The position numbers and the translations under genes were made by a program. The notes under the pieces are model-generated. The model ran no database searches. It had not been told where the DNA came from and saw only the letters and a list, made by a program, of their open reading frames with translations. From Bermanella sp049115935 (GTDB lineage Bacteria > Pseudomonadota > Gammaproteobacteria > Pseudomonadales > Oceanobacteraceae), in assembly GCA_049115935.1 (NCBI GenBank), contig JAGDZK010000012.1, forward strand, positions 1 to 64,000: a stretch of DNA of 64,000 nt, given 5' to 3'. Positions 9,202-17,623 of this stretch are shown piece by piece (the first letter of the stretch is position 1; each line of letters begins with the position of its first letter).

Positions 9202-10864
9202 AATTTAAACGCTTGTACTTGATGCGTTTAGGCTGGTCAGCTTCTGCACCAAAGCGACGCTTGCGATCTTCCATATAATCTTGGTAATTGCCTTCCATAA
9301 AGTACAGCTGGCTATCACCTTCGTACGCAAGAATGTGGGTGGCAATACGATCCAAAAACCACCTGTCATGTGAAATAACAATAGCACAACCTGGGAAGTT
9401 CAGTAGGGCTTCCTCCAGTGCACGTAGGGTTTCAACATCAAGGTCATTGGATGGTTCATCCAATAACAGCATGTTCGCCCCTTGTTTTAATACACAGGCC
9501 AGTTGAAGGCGACCACGCTCACCACCAGACAACTCACCCACACGCTTTTGCTGGTCATTACCTTTGAAGTTAAAGCGGCCACAGTAGGCGCGAGAGCTGG
9601 TTTCATAGTTGCCGATTTGTAACTGGTCATGACCATCGCTGATGCATTCCCAAACGGTTTTATTGTCATCTAGCTGGTCACGTAACTGTTCAACAAAGGC
9701 GGTTTTAACTGTCGAACCAATGCGGATCTCACCACTGTCTGGTTGCTCAACACCGGCCACCATGCGGAATAAAGTGGATTTACCCGCGCCGTTGGCACCG
9801 ATGACCCCAACAATGGCACCTTGTGGAATTTTAGCGGTGAAGTTATCAATCAGTAATTGATCGCCAAAGCTTTTGCTGACGCCGTCAAATTCCACCACTA
9901 AGTCACCTAAACGCTCACCTGGTGGAATGAAGATTTCACTGGTCTCATTACGCTTTTGGGTTTCTTGGCTGTTAAGCTCATCAAAGCGCGCTAAACGAGC
10001 TTTACTCTTGGCTTGACGGGCTTTGGGGTTAGAGCGTACCCACTCTAATTCGTGTTTGATGGTGCGATCTAATGCAGATTGTTGTTTCTGCTCTTGCTCA
10101 AGACGGGCTTCTTTTTGTTCAAGCCAACTGGTGTAGTTGCCCTCGAAAGGAATGCCGTGGCCTCGGTCTAATTCTAAGATCCATTCAGCACAGTTATCTA
10201 AGAAATAACGGTCGTGGGTAATGGCCACAACGGTGCCTGGGTAATCTTCTAAAAAGCGCTCTAACCAACCCACGGACTGTGCGTCCAAATGGTTAGTGGG
10301 TTCGTCCAGTAATAACATGTCAGGTTTGCTTAATAGCAAGCGGCAAAGAGCCACACGACGACGTTCACCACCAGACAGCTTTGTGACATCCGCATCCCAA
10401 GGGGCAAGGCGTAATGCTTCAGCGGCGCGCTCCATGATGTTATCAATGTTATGACCATCGTTTGCTTCAATAATGGCTTCAAGGCGGCCTTGCTTCTTCG
10501 CCAGTTTGTCGAAGTCGGCTTCAGGGTCGGCGTAGTCGGCATACACTTGGTCAAGTTCAGCCATGGCGTCGAATAATTCACGCAAACCATCTTGTACATT
10601 GCCACGAACGTCTTTGTTTGGGTCTAATTCTGGCTCTTGAGGTAAATAACCGATGTTAATGTCTGGCTGTGGGCGCGCTTCGCCGTTATATTCAGTATCG
10701 ACCCCTGCCATAATGCGCAGTAAAGTAGATTTACCTGCACCATTTAAACCAAGCACACCAATTTTGGCGCCAGGGAAAAAGGATAAGGAAATGTCTTTAA
10801 GGATTTCACGCTTAGGGGGAACCACTTTCCCCACTCGATTCATTGTAAAAACGTACTGAGCCAT
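9200..10864 (-). CDS. ettA: Energy-dependent translational throttle protein EttA (ABC-F ATPase)
   Basis: A 554-residue ABC-F protein with two ATPase domains and no membrane segments. EttA binds the ribosomal E site and gates entry into elongation according to the ATP/ADP ratio. Both Walker A motifs (GLNGAGKST, GANGAGKST) and both signature motifs (LSGGERRR, LSGGERGR) are intact, and the linker with charged helices (EARLEQEQKQQ) is typical. The ATG at 10864 gives MAQYVFTMNRVGKVVPPK, the standard start; an in-frame start 48 bases further upstream is not needed, and AAGGGG lies upstream of 10864. The gene is divergent from the GGDEF-EAL gene. Confidence 0.95.
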   Translation of the reverse strand: MAQYVFTMNRVGKVVPPKREILKDISLSFFPGAKIGVLGLNGAGKSTLLRIMAGVDTEYNGEARPQPDINIGYLPQEPELDPNKDVRGNVQDGLRELFDAMAELDQVYADYADPEADFDKLAKKQGRLEAIIEANDGHNIDNIMERAAEALRLAPWDADVTKLSGGERRRVALCRLLLSKPDMLLLDEPTNHLDAQSVGWLERFLEDYPGTVVAITHDRYFLDNCAEWILELDRGHGIPFEGNYTSWLEQKEARLEQEQKQQSALDRTIKHELEWVRSNPKARQAKSKARLARFDELNSQETQKRNETSEIFIPPGERLGDLVVEFDGVSKSFGDQLLIDNFTAKIPQGAIVGVIGANGAGKSTLFRMVAGVEQPDSGEIRIGSTVKTAFVEQLRDQLDDNKTVWECISDGHDQLQIGNYETSSRAYCGRFNFKGNDQQKRVGELSGGERGRLQLACVLKQGANMLLLDEPSNDLDVETLRALEEALLNFPGCAIVISHDRWFLDRIATHILAYEGDSQLYFMEGNYQDYMEDRKRRFGAEADQPKRIKYKRLN

Positions 10865-10956
10865 AGCTTTAAGTGCCCCTTTATATGGGTGAGATGCTAG
10901 AAATAGCTGCAAATTAATAGATTAAGCAGCTAAACGCAAACTGGGTAGGAAAAACA

Positions 10957-13900
10957 ATGTTGATTGATCGACTAATAACAATAAAAAAAGATTCTGTTCG
11001 ACTATTATTACTTCTGTTTTTTGTGTTCTTAGTGGCCACACAAGCGGTCTCTTTTTATATTCAATTTGGCCAAGGACAGCAACATCGCCAACTTATAATG
11101 GATGTCACATTGTCCAGTTTGGCTAAGCAAACCGCTAACAGTGTTTATGCACAAAAAAACAGCATACCACCTCTTATTCGACATTACCGAGGGCAACTTG
11201 AAAGTTTTGCCCAGGGAAAAAATAATACTGAAGTCTACCAAGAGTTTACCCAAGCTCTTTCAAGTACGCTTGCAGATTATCATGGCTTTATATTGTTTGA
11301 CCGTGATGTCAATATTGTCACTTCACAGTATCAGTCATTATTTCCAAATCAAACAACTCAGTTAGCCGCACTTATTAAATTAACACCAGCCACTATTGAA
11401 GAGCCAATACAGTTATTTGCGGAAACAGAAGGCGGTGTAGGAAGTGTCCATTTTGTCTATGATCTTAAAACGTATATTAACCAGTCTTTTTATTTGGTAG
11501 TTAGTCGAAAAATACAAGTGTATAACCACATCATTCAAAACGATAACTATGAAAGTTTTCGTTTATTGGTGGCGGATGTTCGAGATGATCATATTGTTTT
11601 AAGTAATGAGGGCTTCAACGGTGTTAATAGGTCAAATACTCTAACTCATTTAAATCAACATATTTTGGCTGCAAAAAGAATAGCAGACACACCTTGGCAA
11701 GTAGTTGCAGTGGAGAAGGCTGGTTTTTTACAAAAAGAGCTCATAGCACTAGCACTGCCTAAAGTATTATTTATTACCCTATATATTTTACTTGGCTATA
11801 TTGCACTTAAAGTAATTGGCCGTATTCATAATGAAAGTGGTCAAAAACTTGAAAAATTCAATCGTAAATCTCAACGAGCTGAGCAAGCATTAGATTGCAT
11901 TGATGAGGTCGTGGTCACGACCACGTTAAATGGAAGAATTATTTTTTGTAATACATCAGCAGGGCGTTGGTTAAAAGGACAAGAGATTGAAAGTGTCATT
12001 GGTAAATCTATTCAAAAAGCATTTCCATTTGATGGTATGCCGTGGTTACAAAACTGGTCTCATAAAAAAGACGATTTAAGTCTGACTCACTATGGCGAAG
12101 TGTTGGTGGATTTTGATGGCAAGCTGGTCACGCTTGATATTAATCAGCACTTTTCGTATTTAGAAAAAAGCGAACCAACCATTATTTGGGTATTGCGGGA
12201 TGTGAGTCGTCAAACAGCGGATCGGGATTTGTTAAACATAAGTCGTTCACGCTATCGCGCGCTGTACAATGGAAGTGGCATTGGCATGTGGCATATTGAT
12301 ATATCACTGGTTCGTGATTGGTTAGCTAATATAAATAGCGGTAGTGTGTATGACTTTATTCAAGATAATCCAAAAGAGTTTGCAGTCCTTCGCTCTTCTT
12401 TTCATTTGATTGATATTAATGATGCGGCTCTTAAAATATATAACGGTGCGAGTAAAAGCGAAATATTAGGAAAGATAAGTGAATTATTTAAGCTTTATAA
12501 TAAAGACTTGATGATTGATATTGCGCAAAAGATTAATGAAAACCAATTAAGATTCAGTACCGAAATTAAATTTACATCATTAGATGGCAATCAGCATTTT
12601 TATTTAGTAAATGGCACGCTAGATAGCGTGGGTAAAGACCAAGCGTTATTAAGTTTTATTAACATAAGTGACCGTATTGCAGCAGAGAGTGCATTAAAAG
12701 AAAGTGAAAGTTTTTGGTCTAGTGTAATAGAAACATTACCAGATCCTATTTATGTTAATGATTTAAACAACAAGCAAAGCGTATTTAGCAGTAGGCATAT
12801 TGGTGAGCTGCTTGGTTACACCTCTACGCAATTGCAATCATTAGGTCATTGGCGAGATTTATTGCACCCTGATGATTTAGAAAAAGTAGATGCGGCCATA
12901 CAAGGCTTAAAAACATTAGAGCCAGGGCAGGTGAATGAAGTGAGTGCTCGAGCTAAACATTGCGATGGCACATGGCGTATTATGCGATTCCGCGATACGA
13001 TTTTCACCCGTGGTGATGTGAAAGAAAGCCGATATTACGTTGGGCTTGCAAGAGATATTACAGAAGAAGAGTTTGCGAAAAAGCAATTATCCCAAAGTGA
13101 GCGTCGCTATCGCTTACTGGCAGAGGGAATGTCTGACATTGTCTTTACATTAGATACCCAATTAAAACTCAATTATATCAGTTCGTCTGTGACCCGTATT
13201 TTAGGACAAAATTCAGCAAAGGTTTTACAGAATGGTCTGTCAGCTATCTTAGCGGATAGTAGTGAGAAATATTTACAGCGAGTATTCAAAGAAGATTTAG
13301 AATCCGCAAAAAACGCGTCGGTTGAATCAAATTTTGTACGCAGTTTTGATGTAGATGCGGCCATGAATAACGGCTTTCCTATGGTTCTAGAAATTCAAAG
13401 CAGTATTCTTCGCAATGAAGCTAACGAGATTGAAGGTATTTTAGCGACAGGCCGTGACGTGACGCAAAAACGCTTTATCGAAAGAGAAGCACGCACAGCC
13501 TCTGAGGTTTTTGAAAACTCCTCCGAGTCAATCATTGTAACGGAATCTAATGGCTGCATTAGCCGAGTCAATAAAGCATTCACACATTTGACGGGTTATG
13601 AGTCGGCAACGGTAATTGATAAAAATCCTCAAGAATTTGTCTCGCCATCCACCTCGCAAGAAGCCATGCAGGATTTAAAGATGGTTTTAGCAAGTGAAGG
13701 CTATTGGCAAGGTGAGTTACATTATATTAACCAGCGCGGTGAAGTTCGCCCAAGCTGGACGGGGATCACGGCGATTAAAGATGAAGATGGCCAAGTACAA
13801 AGCCATATTATTATTTCTTCTGATATTGTTGAGAAAAAAATAACAGAAGCCCGTATAGAGCGTCTTGCATATTTTGATGGGCTTACCGGCTTACCAAACC

Positions 13901-15171
13901 GCTCACAAATGCATGAAACACTAGAACGATTAATGCTGGATAAAAAACAAATCCTCGCATTGTTATTTATCGACCTTGATCGCTTTAAGCCCATTAATGA
14001 CAGTATGGGCCACCCAGTTGGGGATAAAGTATTAAAAGAAGTGGCCAAGCGATTAAGTAATGCCATTCGCTCGCAAGATTTGGTGGCACGTATTGGTGGT
14101 GATGAATTTACGGTGATTATGTCCGGCTTAAAAAGCAGCGACGATGCCGTCATGGAATCCCTTGAGGTTTCAGAGCGTATTCTTAAAAAACTAGCACAAC
14201 CTTTTAAGATCGAAGATCGTCAACTGTACCTAAGTTGCAGTGTGGGTGTGGCTATATTTCCAGACAACGCCGATAGCGGTATGGATCTATTAAAAAATGC
14301 GGATACCGCCATGTATCACGCCAAGGCCATGGGCAAAAATAACGTTCAGTTTTATGCTGAAAATATGAATACCCACGCCATGGAGCGCCTAGAGTTAGAA
14401 AATAATTTGCACTTAGCGTTGCGCCGAAATGAATTCGAATTATTTTATCAAGCCCAGTGGGACACCATTGAAAATCAAATATGTGGCATTGAATCTTTAT
14501 TACGCTGGCGTCGTCCTGGTTTTGGTATTGTCGCGCCGGATACCTTTATTCCTGTTATTGAAGAAACCGGTTTGATAGTGCCTATTGGTGAATGGGTGCT
14601 GCGCACGGCGTGTGAGCAAATTATTGACTGGCAAGACGCGGGTTTTGTGGTGCCTAAGCTGTCGGTGAATTTAAGTGCACGTCAGTTTAAAGATGCACAA
14701 ATGCTCGATCGCATTTGCCGCATTGTGGATGAAACCGGTGTGGACCCTGAATTAATCGAGTTAGAGCTTACCGAAAGTATTTTAATGGATGATGTAGACC
14801 GCGCCCTTGCGGTATTAAACGAAGCTCGCGCCATGGGCTTTCAGTTATCCATTGATGATTTTGGTACCGGCTACTCATCGTTAAGTTATTTAAAGCAGTT
14901 CCCTGTGAATAACTTAAAAATTGATAAGAGCTTTATTAATAACCTGCCAGACAACCAAGAAGATGGGCAAATCACCCGCACCATAGTGGCCATGGCTAAT
15001 AACCTAGGTTTAGGTGTCATAGCGGAAGGGGTCGAAAAACAAGAGCAAATGACGTTCTTACAAGAGGTGGGTTGTTTCAAGGTACAGGGCTACATGTACA
15101 GTTATCCTGTATCGGCGGATATCTTAGCCCATGACTTTTTAGATACCGAGCAAGAGGCCTTTATTGAGTAG
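10957..15171 (+). CDS. Membrane-bound multi-PAS GGDEF-EAL cyclic-di-GMP enzyme
   Basis: A 1404-residue inner-membrane sensor. TM1 lies at about 16-36 and TM2 at about 266-288, enclosing a roughly 230-residue periplasmic sensor region. About five PAS-like modules follow (about 310-415, 440-575, 590-705, 715-835, 850-960), then GGDEF and EAL domains. The cyclase motif IGGDEF is intact at 1046-1051 with an inhibitory I-site RSQD at 1038-1041, so diguanylate cyclase activity is plausible. The phosphodiesterase domain has NLSARQF, ELTES, DDFGTGYSS, KIDKSF, EGVE and QGY, but its signature reads ESL instead of EAL. The metal-binding Glu is kept, so it is probably active. Bifunctional or switchable activity is likely; the signal is unknown. 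Confidence 0.95.
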   Translation: MLIDRLITIKKDSVRLLLLLFFVFLVATQAVSFYIQFGQGQQHRQLIMDVTLSSLAKQTANSVYAQKNSIPPLIRHYRGQLESFAQGKNNTEVYQEFTQALSSTLADYHGFILFDRDVNIVTSQYQSLFPNQTTQLAALIKLTPATIEEPIQLFAETEGGVGSVHFVYDLKTYINQSFYLVVSRKIQVYNHIIQNDNYESFRLLVADVRDDHIVLSNEGFNGVNRSNTLTHLNQHILAAKRIADTPWQVVAVEKAGFLQKELIALALPKVLFITLYILLGYIALKVIGRIHNESGQKLEKFNRKSQRAEQALDCIDEVVVTTTLNGRIIFCNTSAGRWLKGQEIESVIGKSIQKAFPFDGMPWLQNWSHKKDDLSLTHYGEVLVDFDGKLVTLDINQHFSYLEKSEPTIIWVLRDVSRQTADRDLLNISRSRYRALYNGSGIGMWHIDISLVRDWLANINSGSVYDFIQDNPKEFAVLRSSFHLIDINDAALKIYNGASKSEILGKISELFKLYNKDLMIDIAQKINENQLRFSTEIKFTSLDGNQHFYLVNGTLDSVGKDQALLSFINISDRIAAESALKESESFWSSVIETLPDPIYVNDLNNKQSVFSSRHIGELLGYTSTQLQSLGHWRDLLHPDDLEKVDAAIQGLKTLEPGQVNEVSARAKHCDGTWRIMRFRDTIFTRGDVKESRYYVGLARDITEEEFAKKQLSQSERRYRLLAEGMSDIVFTLDTQLKLNYISSSVTRILGQNSAKVLQNGLSAILADSSEKYLQRVFKEDLESAKNASVESNFVRSFDVDAAMNNGFPMVLEIQSSILRNEANEIEGILATGRDVTQKRFIEREARTASEVFENSSESIIVTESNGCISRVNKAFTHLTGYESATVIDKNPQEFVSPSTSQEAMQDLKMVLASEGYWQGELHYINQRGEVRPSWTGITAIKDEDGQVQSHIIISSDIVEKKITEARIERLAYFDGLTGLPNRSQMHETLERLMLDKKQILALLFIDLDRFKPINDSMGHPVGDKVLKEVAKRLSNAIRSQDLVARIGGDEFTVIMSGLKSSDDAVMESLEVSERILKKLAQPFKIEDRQLYLSCSVGVAIFPDNADSGMDLLKNADTAMYHAKAMGKNNVQFYAENMNTHAMERLELENNLHLALRRNEFELFYQAQWDTIENQICGIESLLRWRRPGFGIVAPDTFIPVIEETGLIVPIGEWVLRTACEQIIDWQDAGFVVPKLSVNLSARQFKDAQMLDRICRIVDETGVDPELIELELTESILMDDVDRALAVLNEARAMGFQLSIDDFGTGYSSLSYLKQFPVNNLKIDKSFINNLPDNQEDGQITRTIVAMANNLGLGVIAEGVEKQEQMTFLQEVGCFKVQGYMYSYPVSADILAHDFLDTEQEAFIE

Positions 15172-15262
15172 TTAAAGGCCTACATGAACAAACCTCCACT
15201 CCCCTTGATAGCCTTTCAAGTGCCACGCCTGAATGCTTGATGTACAATGCGCCCAAATTCCT

Positions 15263-15292
15263 CTTAGATTAGCCAAAATGGGCTAATCTAAG
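15263..15292 (+). other. 12-bp perfect inverted repeat upstream of glyA
   Basis: CTTAGATTAGCC, a 6-base AAAATG loop, then GGCTAATCTAAG: a perfect dyad ending 40 bases before the glyA ATG. No T-run follows, so a terminator for the upstream gene is unlikely. It could be a repressor operator or a leader hairpin in the glyA mRNA. Confidence 0.6.
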
Positions 15293-15332
15293 GCACAACG
15301 CTTTATTATCTAACTGCATCACGGGGACTATT

Positions 15333-16595
15333 ATGTTCAAAAAAGACATGAACATTGCTGATTTCGATCCAGCGCTATGGGAAGCCATGCAAGCCGAAGA
15401 CGTGCGTCAAGAGCACCACATCGAGCTAATCGCTTCTGAAAACTACACTAGCCCTCGTGTGATGGAAGCCCAAGGCAGCCAGCTAACCAATAAATACGCG
15501 GAAGGTTACCCAGGTAAGCGTTATTACGGCGGTTGTGAGCACGTAGACGTGATCGAACAATTGGCCATTGACCGCGCAAAAGAACTATTCGGCGCGAAAT
15601 ACGCCAACGTACAGCCACACTCAGGTTCACAAGCCAACGCTGCTGTATACATGGCGCTGGTTAAGCCAGGTGACAAAGTATTAGGCATGAGCCTAGCCCA
15701 CGGTGGTCACTTAACCCACGGTGCATCTGTATCATTCTCTGGCCGTATTTATGATGCGGTTCAGTACGGCCTAAACCCAGAAACGGGCGAGATCGATTAC
15801 GAGCAAGTAGAAGCACTGGCTCTTGAGCATAAACCAAAAATGATCGTAGCCGGTTTCTCTGCATACAGCCGTGTGGTTGATTGGCAGCGTTTTCGTGACA
15901 TCGCAGACAAAGTAGGCGCTTACCTTTTTGTAGACATGGCCCACGTAGCTGGCTTAATCGCGGCAGGTGTTTACCCATCTCCAGTGGGTATTGCAGACGT
16001 AGTGACTACCACTACCCACAAAACCCTACGTGGCCCACGTGGTGGTTTGATCCTAGCGAACGATGACGAAGAGCTAAACAAGCGTCTTAACTTTGCTGTA
16101 TTCCCAGAATCTCAAGGTGGCCCATTGATGCACGTCATCGCTGCAAAAGCGGTGTGTTTCAAAGAAGCCATGAGCGATGAATACAAAGCTTATCAAGCGC
16201 AAGTGGTTAAGAACGCACAAGCCATGGCCAATGCCTTCATCGCTCGCGGTATCAACGTGGTATCTGGCGGTACAGACGATCACCTATTCCTAGTTGATTT
16301 AATCGGCAAAGAATACACAGGTAAAGATGCAGACGCAGCCCTTGGCGAAGCGTACATCACCGTAAACAAAAACGCGGTGCCTAACGACCCACGTTCACCG
16401 TTCGTAACCTCTGGTCTGCGTATCGGTACACCAGCCATTACGTCTCGTGGCTTCAATGAAGCACAAGCAACTGAATTAACCGGTTGGATTTGTGACGTGT
16501 TGGACAGCCTAGAAAATGGCAACACGGAAGAAGTAACGGCGCAAGTACGTGAGAAAGTTAAGGCGTTGTGTGCGACCTTGCCGGTTTATTCTTAA
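15333..16595 (+). CDS. glyA: Serine hydroxymethyltransferase
   Basis: A 420-residue PLP enzyme that converts serine and tetrahydrofolate to glycine and 5,10-methylene-tetrahydrofolate, the main source of one-carbon units. The N-terminal segment IELIASENYTS, the YPGKRYYGG motif, and the PLP-lysine region VVTTTTHKTLRGPRGG are all present. The codon use is noticeably richer in C-ending codons than in the neighbouring genes, as expected of a highly expressed gene. GGGGA lies just before the ATG. A dyad upstream and a strong terminator downstream suggest it is a single-gene unit. Confidence 0.98.
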   Translation: MFKKDMNIADFDPALWEAMQAEDVRQEHHIELIASENYTSPRVMEAQGSQLTNKYAEGYPGKRYYGGCEHVDVIEQLAIDRAKELFGAKYANVQPHSGSQANAAVYMALVKPGDKVLGMSLAHGGHLTHGASVSFSGRIYDAVQYGLNPETGEIDYEQVEALALEHKPKMIVAGFSAYSRVVDWQRFRDIADKVGAYLFVDMAHVAGLIAAGVYPSPVGIADVVTTTTHKTLRGPRGGLILANDDEELNKRLNFAVFPESQGGPLMHVIAAKAVCFKEAMSDEYKAYQAQVVKNAQAMANAFIARGINVVSGGTDDHLFLVDLIGKEYTGKDADAALGEAYITVNKNAVPNDPRSPFVTSGLRIGTPAITSRGFNEAQATELTGWICDVLDSLENGNTEEVTAQVREKVKALCATLPVYS

Positions 16596-16633
16596 TAAAC
16601 GCAAGACGCAAGACGCTTATTTGGGTCTAACAT

Positions 16634-16669
16634 TTGTAGGAGGCTGCTTGCAGGCGACCACTTCTACAA
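16634..16669. repeat. REP-like palindromic element, type A
   Basis: TGTAGGAGGCTGCTTGCAGG plus GCGACC, bounded by TTTGTAG and CTACAAA. A near-identical copy (one mismatch over 24 bases) occurs in inverse orientation at 41268-41291. The GTAGGAG head and short GC palindrome resemble the REP elements mobilised by RAYT-type transposases in pseudomonads. Confidence 0.7.
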
Positions 16670-16684
16670 AGCCATCCCTTAAAG

Positions 16685-16720
16685 AAAAACCCAAGCTATG
16701 AAAGTAGCTTGGGTTTTTTT
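16685..16720 (+). terminator. Rho-independent terminator after glyA
   Basis: AAACCCAAGCTA / TAGCTTGGGTTT stem with a short loop and a seven-base T-run, about 90 bases after the glyA stop. REP element A lies between the stop and this terminator. Confidence 0.85.
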
Positions 16721-16738
16721 ATGGCTGCTGATTTGAAA

Positions 16739-16886
16739 TGTAGGAGTCGAGCCCTGCTCGCGATACCAATAAATTAATTTTAATCTTTAGGTTAAGGTAG
16801 TGAGTGCTTTGATTTAGGCTTAGCACTATTCAATCGTAGCTTAACAATTAGGCCTTTGTTATCGCGAGCAGGGCTCGACTCCTACA
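16739..16886. repeat. Inverted pair of REP-like elements (type B), BIME-like, in the glyA-lemA gap
   Basis: A 26-base element beginning TGTAGGAGTCGAGCCCTG lies at 16739-16764. Its perfect reverse complement lies at 16861-16886, with 96 bases between. A variant with an internal CTTG occurs at 41304-41330. The two copies could pair into a long hairpin in RNA. The glyA-lemA gap (16596-17003, 408 bases) holds these elements, REP A and the glyA terminator; I see no gene in it. Confidence 0.75.
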
Positions 16887-17003
16887 GTGATGACACCAAT
16901 ATTGAAGATATGATATATGGCCTTTTAGAACTGAGATACAGGCCTCTACCCCGTATAACCAAGCCATGCTAAGCTCTGACCTCTTCAAGAAAAGGATATA
17001 ACT

Positions 17004-17591
17004 ATGGATAGCACTATGATCACTTGGGCCGTTATTATCGGTGCCGTTTTATTTGTTGTGATGATGTTCAACCGTTTGGTGAGCCTGCGTAACCGTCATA
17101 AGAATGCGTTTTCCCAAATCGATGTGCAGCTACAGCGTCGTTATGACTTGATTCCAAACTTGGTCGAAACCGCAAAAGGTTATGCCAAGCATGAACGTGA
17201 AACCTTAGAAGCGGTGATTACCGCCCGTAACGAAGCCAGTGCTATTTTAAAAGGCTTACAGGCAGGCAAAGGTCAGATGGATGTCAGTGCGTTAAACGGT
17301 GCTGAAGATGTGTTAGGCGGCATGATGAGTAAGTTATTTGCACTAAGCGAATCTTACCCAGACTTAAAAGCGGATACACAGTTTCAACAGTTAATGGAAG
17401 AATTAAGTTCAACCGAGAACCGCATTAGCTTCTCACGCCAAGCATTTAATGATGCGGTGATGGCTTACAACACGTACCGTGAATCTTTTCCAAATAATAT
17501 CATTGCCAATGCGTTTTCGTTTCAAGAAGCCAATTTGTTAGAGTTCAAAGACAAAGCCATTAAAAAGCCAGTTAAAGTTAACTTTGGCTAA
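17004..17591 (+). CDS. lemA: LemA family protein
   Basis: A 195-residue protein with one N-terminal membrane segment (about residues 7-23) followed by the LemA helical domain: SLRNRHKNAFSQIDVQLQRR, then YDLIPNLVETAKGYAKHE and a late FNDAVMAYNTYRESFP. The molecular role of LemA proteins is not settled; the bulk of the protein is expected outside the cytoplasm. The ATG follows AAAAGGATAT. An M48 metalloprotease gene starts 32 bases downstream, a common pairing that suggests joint work in envelope protein quality control. Confidence 0.93.
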   Translation: MDSTMITWAVIIGAVLFVVMMFNRLVSLRNRHKNAFSQIDVQLQRRYDLIPNLVETAKGYAKHERETLEAVITARNEASAILKGLQAGKGQMDVSALNGAEDVLGGMMSKLFALSESYPDLKADTQFQQLMEELSSTENRISFSRQAFNDAVMAYNTYRESFPNNIIANAFSFQEANLLEFKDKAIKKPVKVNFG

Positions 17592-17623
17592 TCGCAAGCA
17601 GCTTGAAGAAGTGAATAAGAAAT

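Noticed and set aside
9200..10864. ABC transporter ATPase
   Set aside because: Two fused ATPase domains, no membrane partner and the EttA-specific start and linker point to a ribosome-associated ABC-F protein.
13722..14153. 143-residue open frame on the minus strand inside the GGDEF-EAL gene
   Set aside because: Shadow of a conserved GGDEF domain, with low-complexity composition.
14521..15171. Inactive (degenerate) EAL domain
   Set aside because: Although EAL reads ESL, the metal-binding and catalytic residues elsewhere (NLSARQF, ELTES, DDFG, KIDKSF, EGVE) are kept.
16634..16886. Insertion sequence remnant
   Set aside because: No transposase fragment or target-site duplication was seen; the short palindromes fit REP elements.
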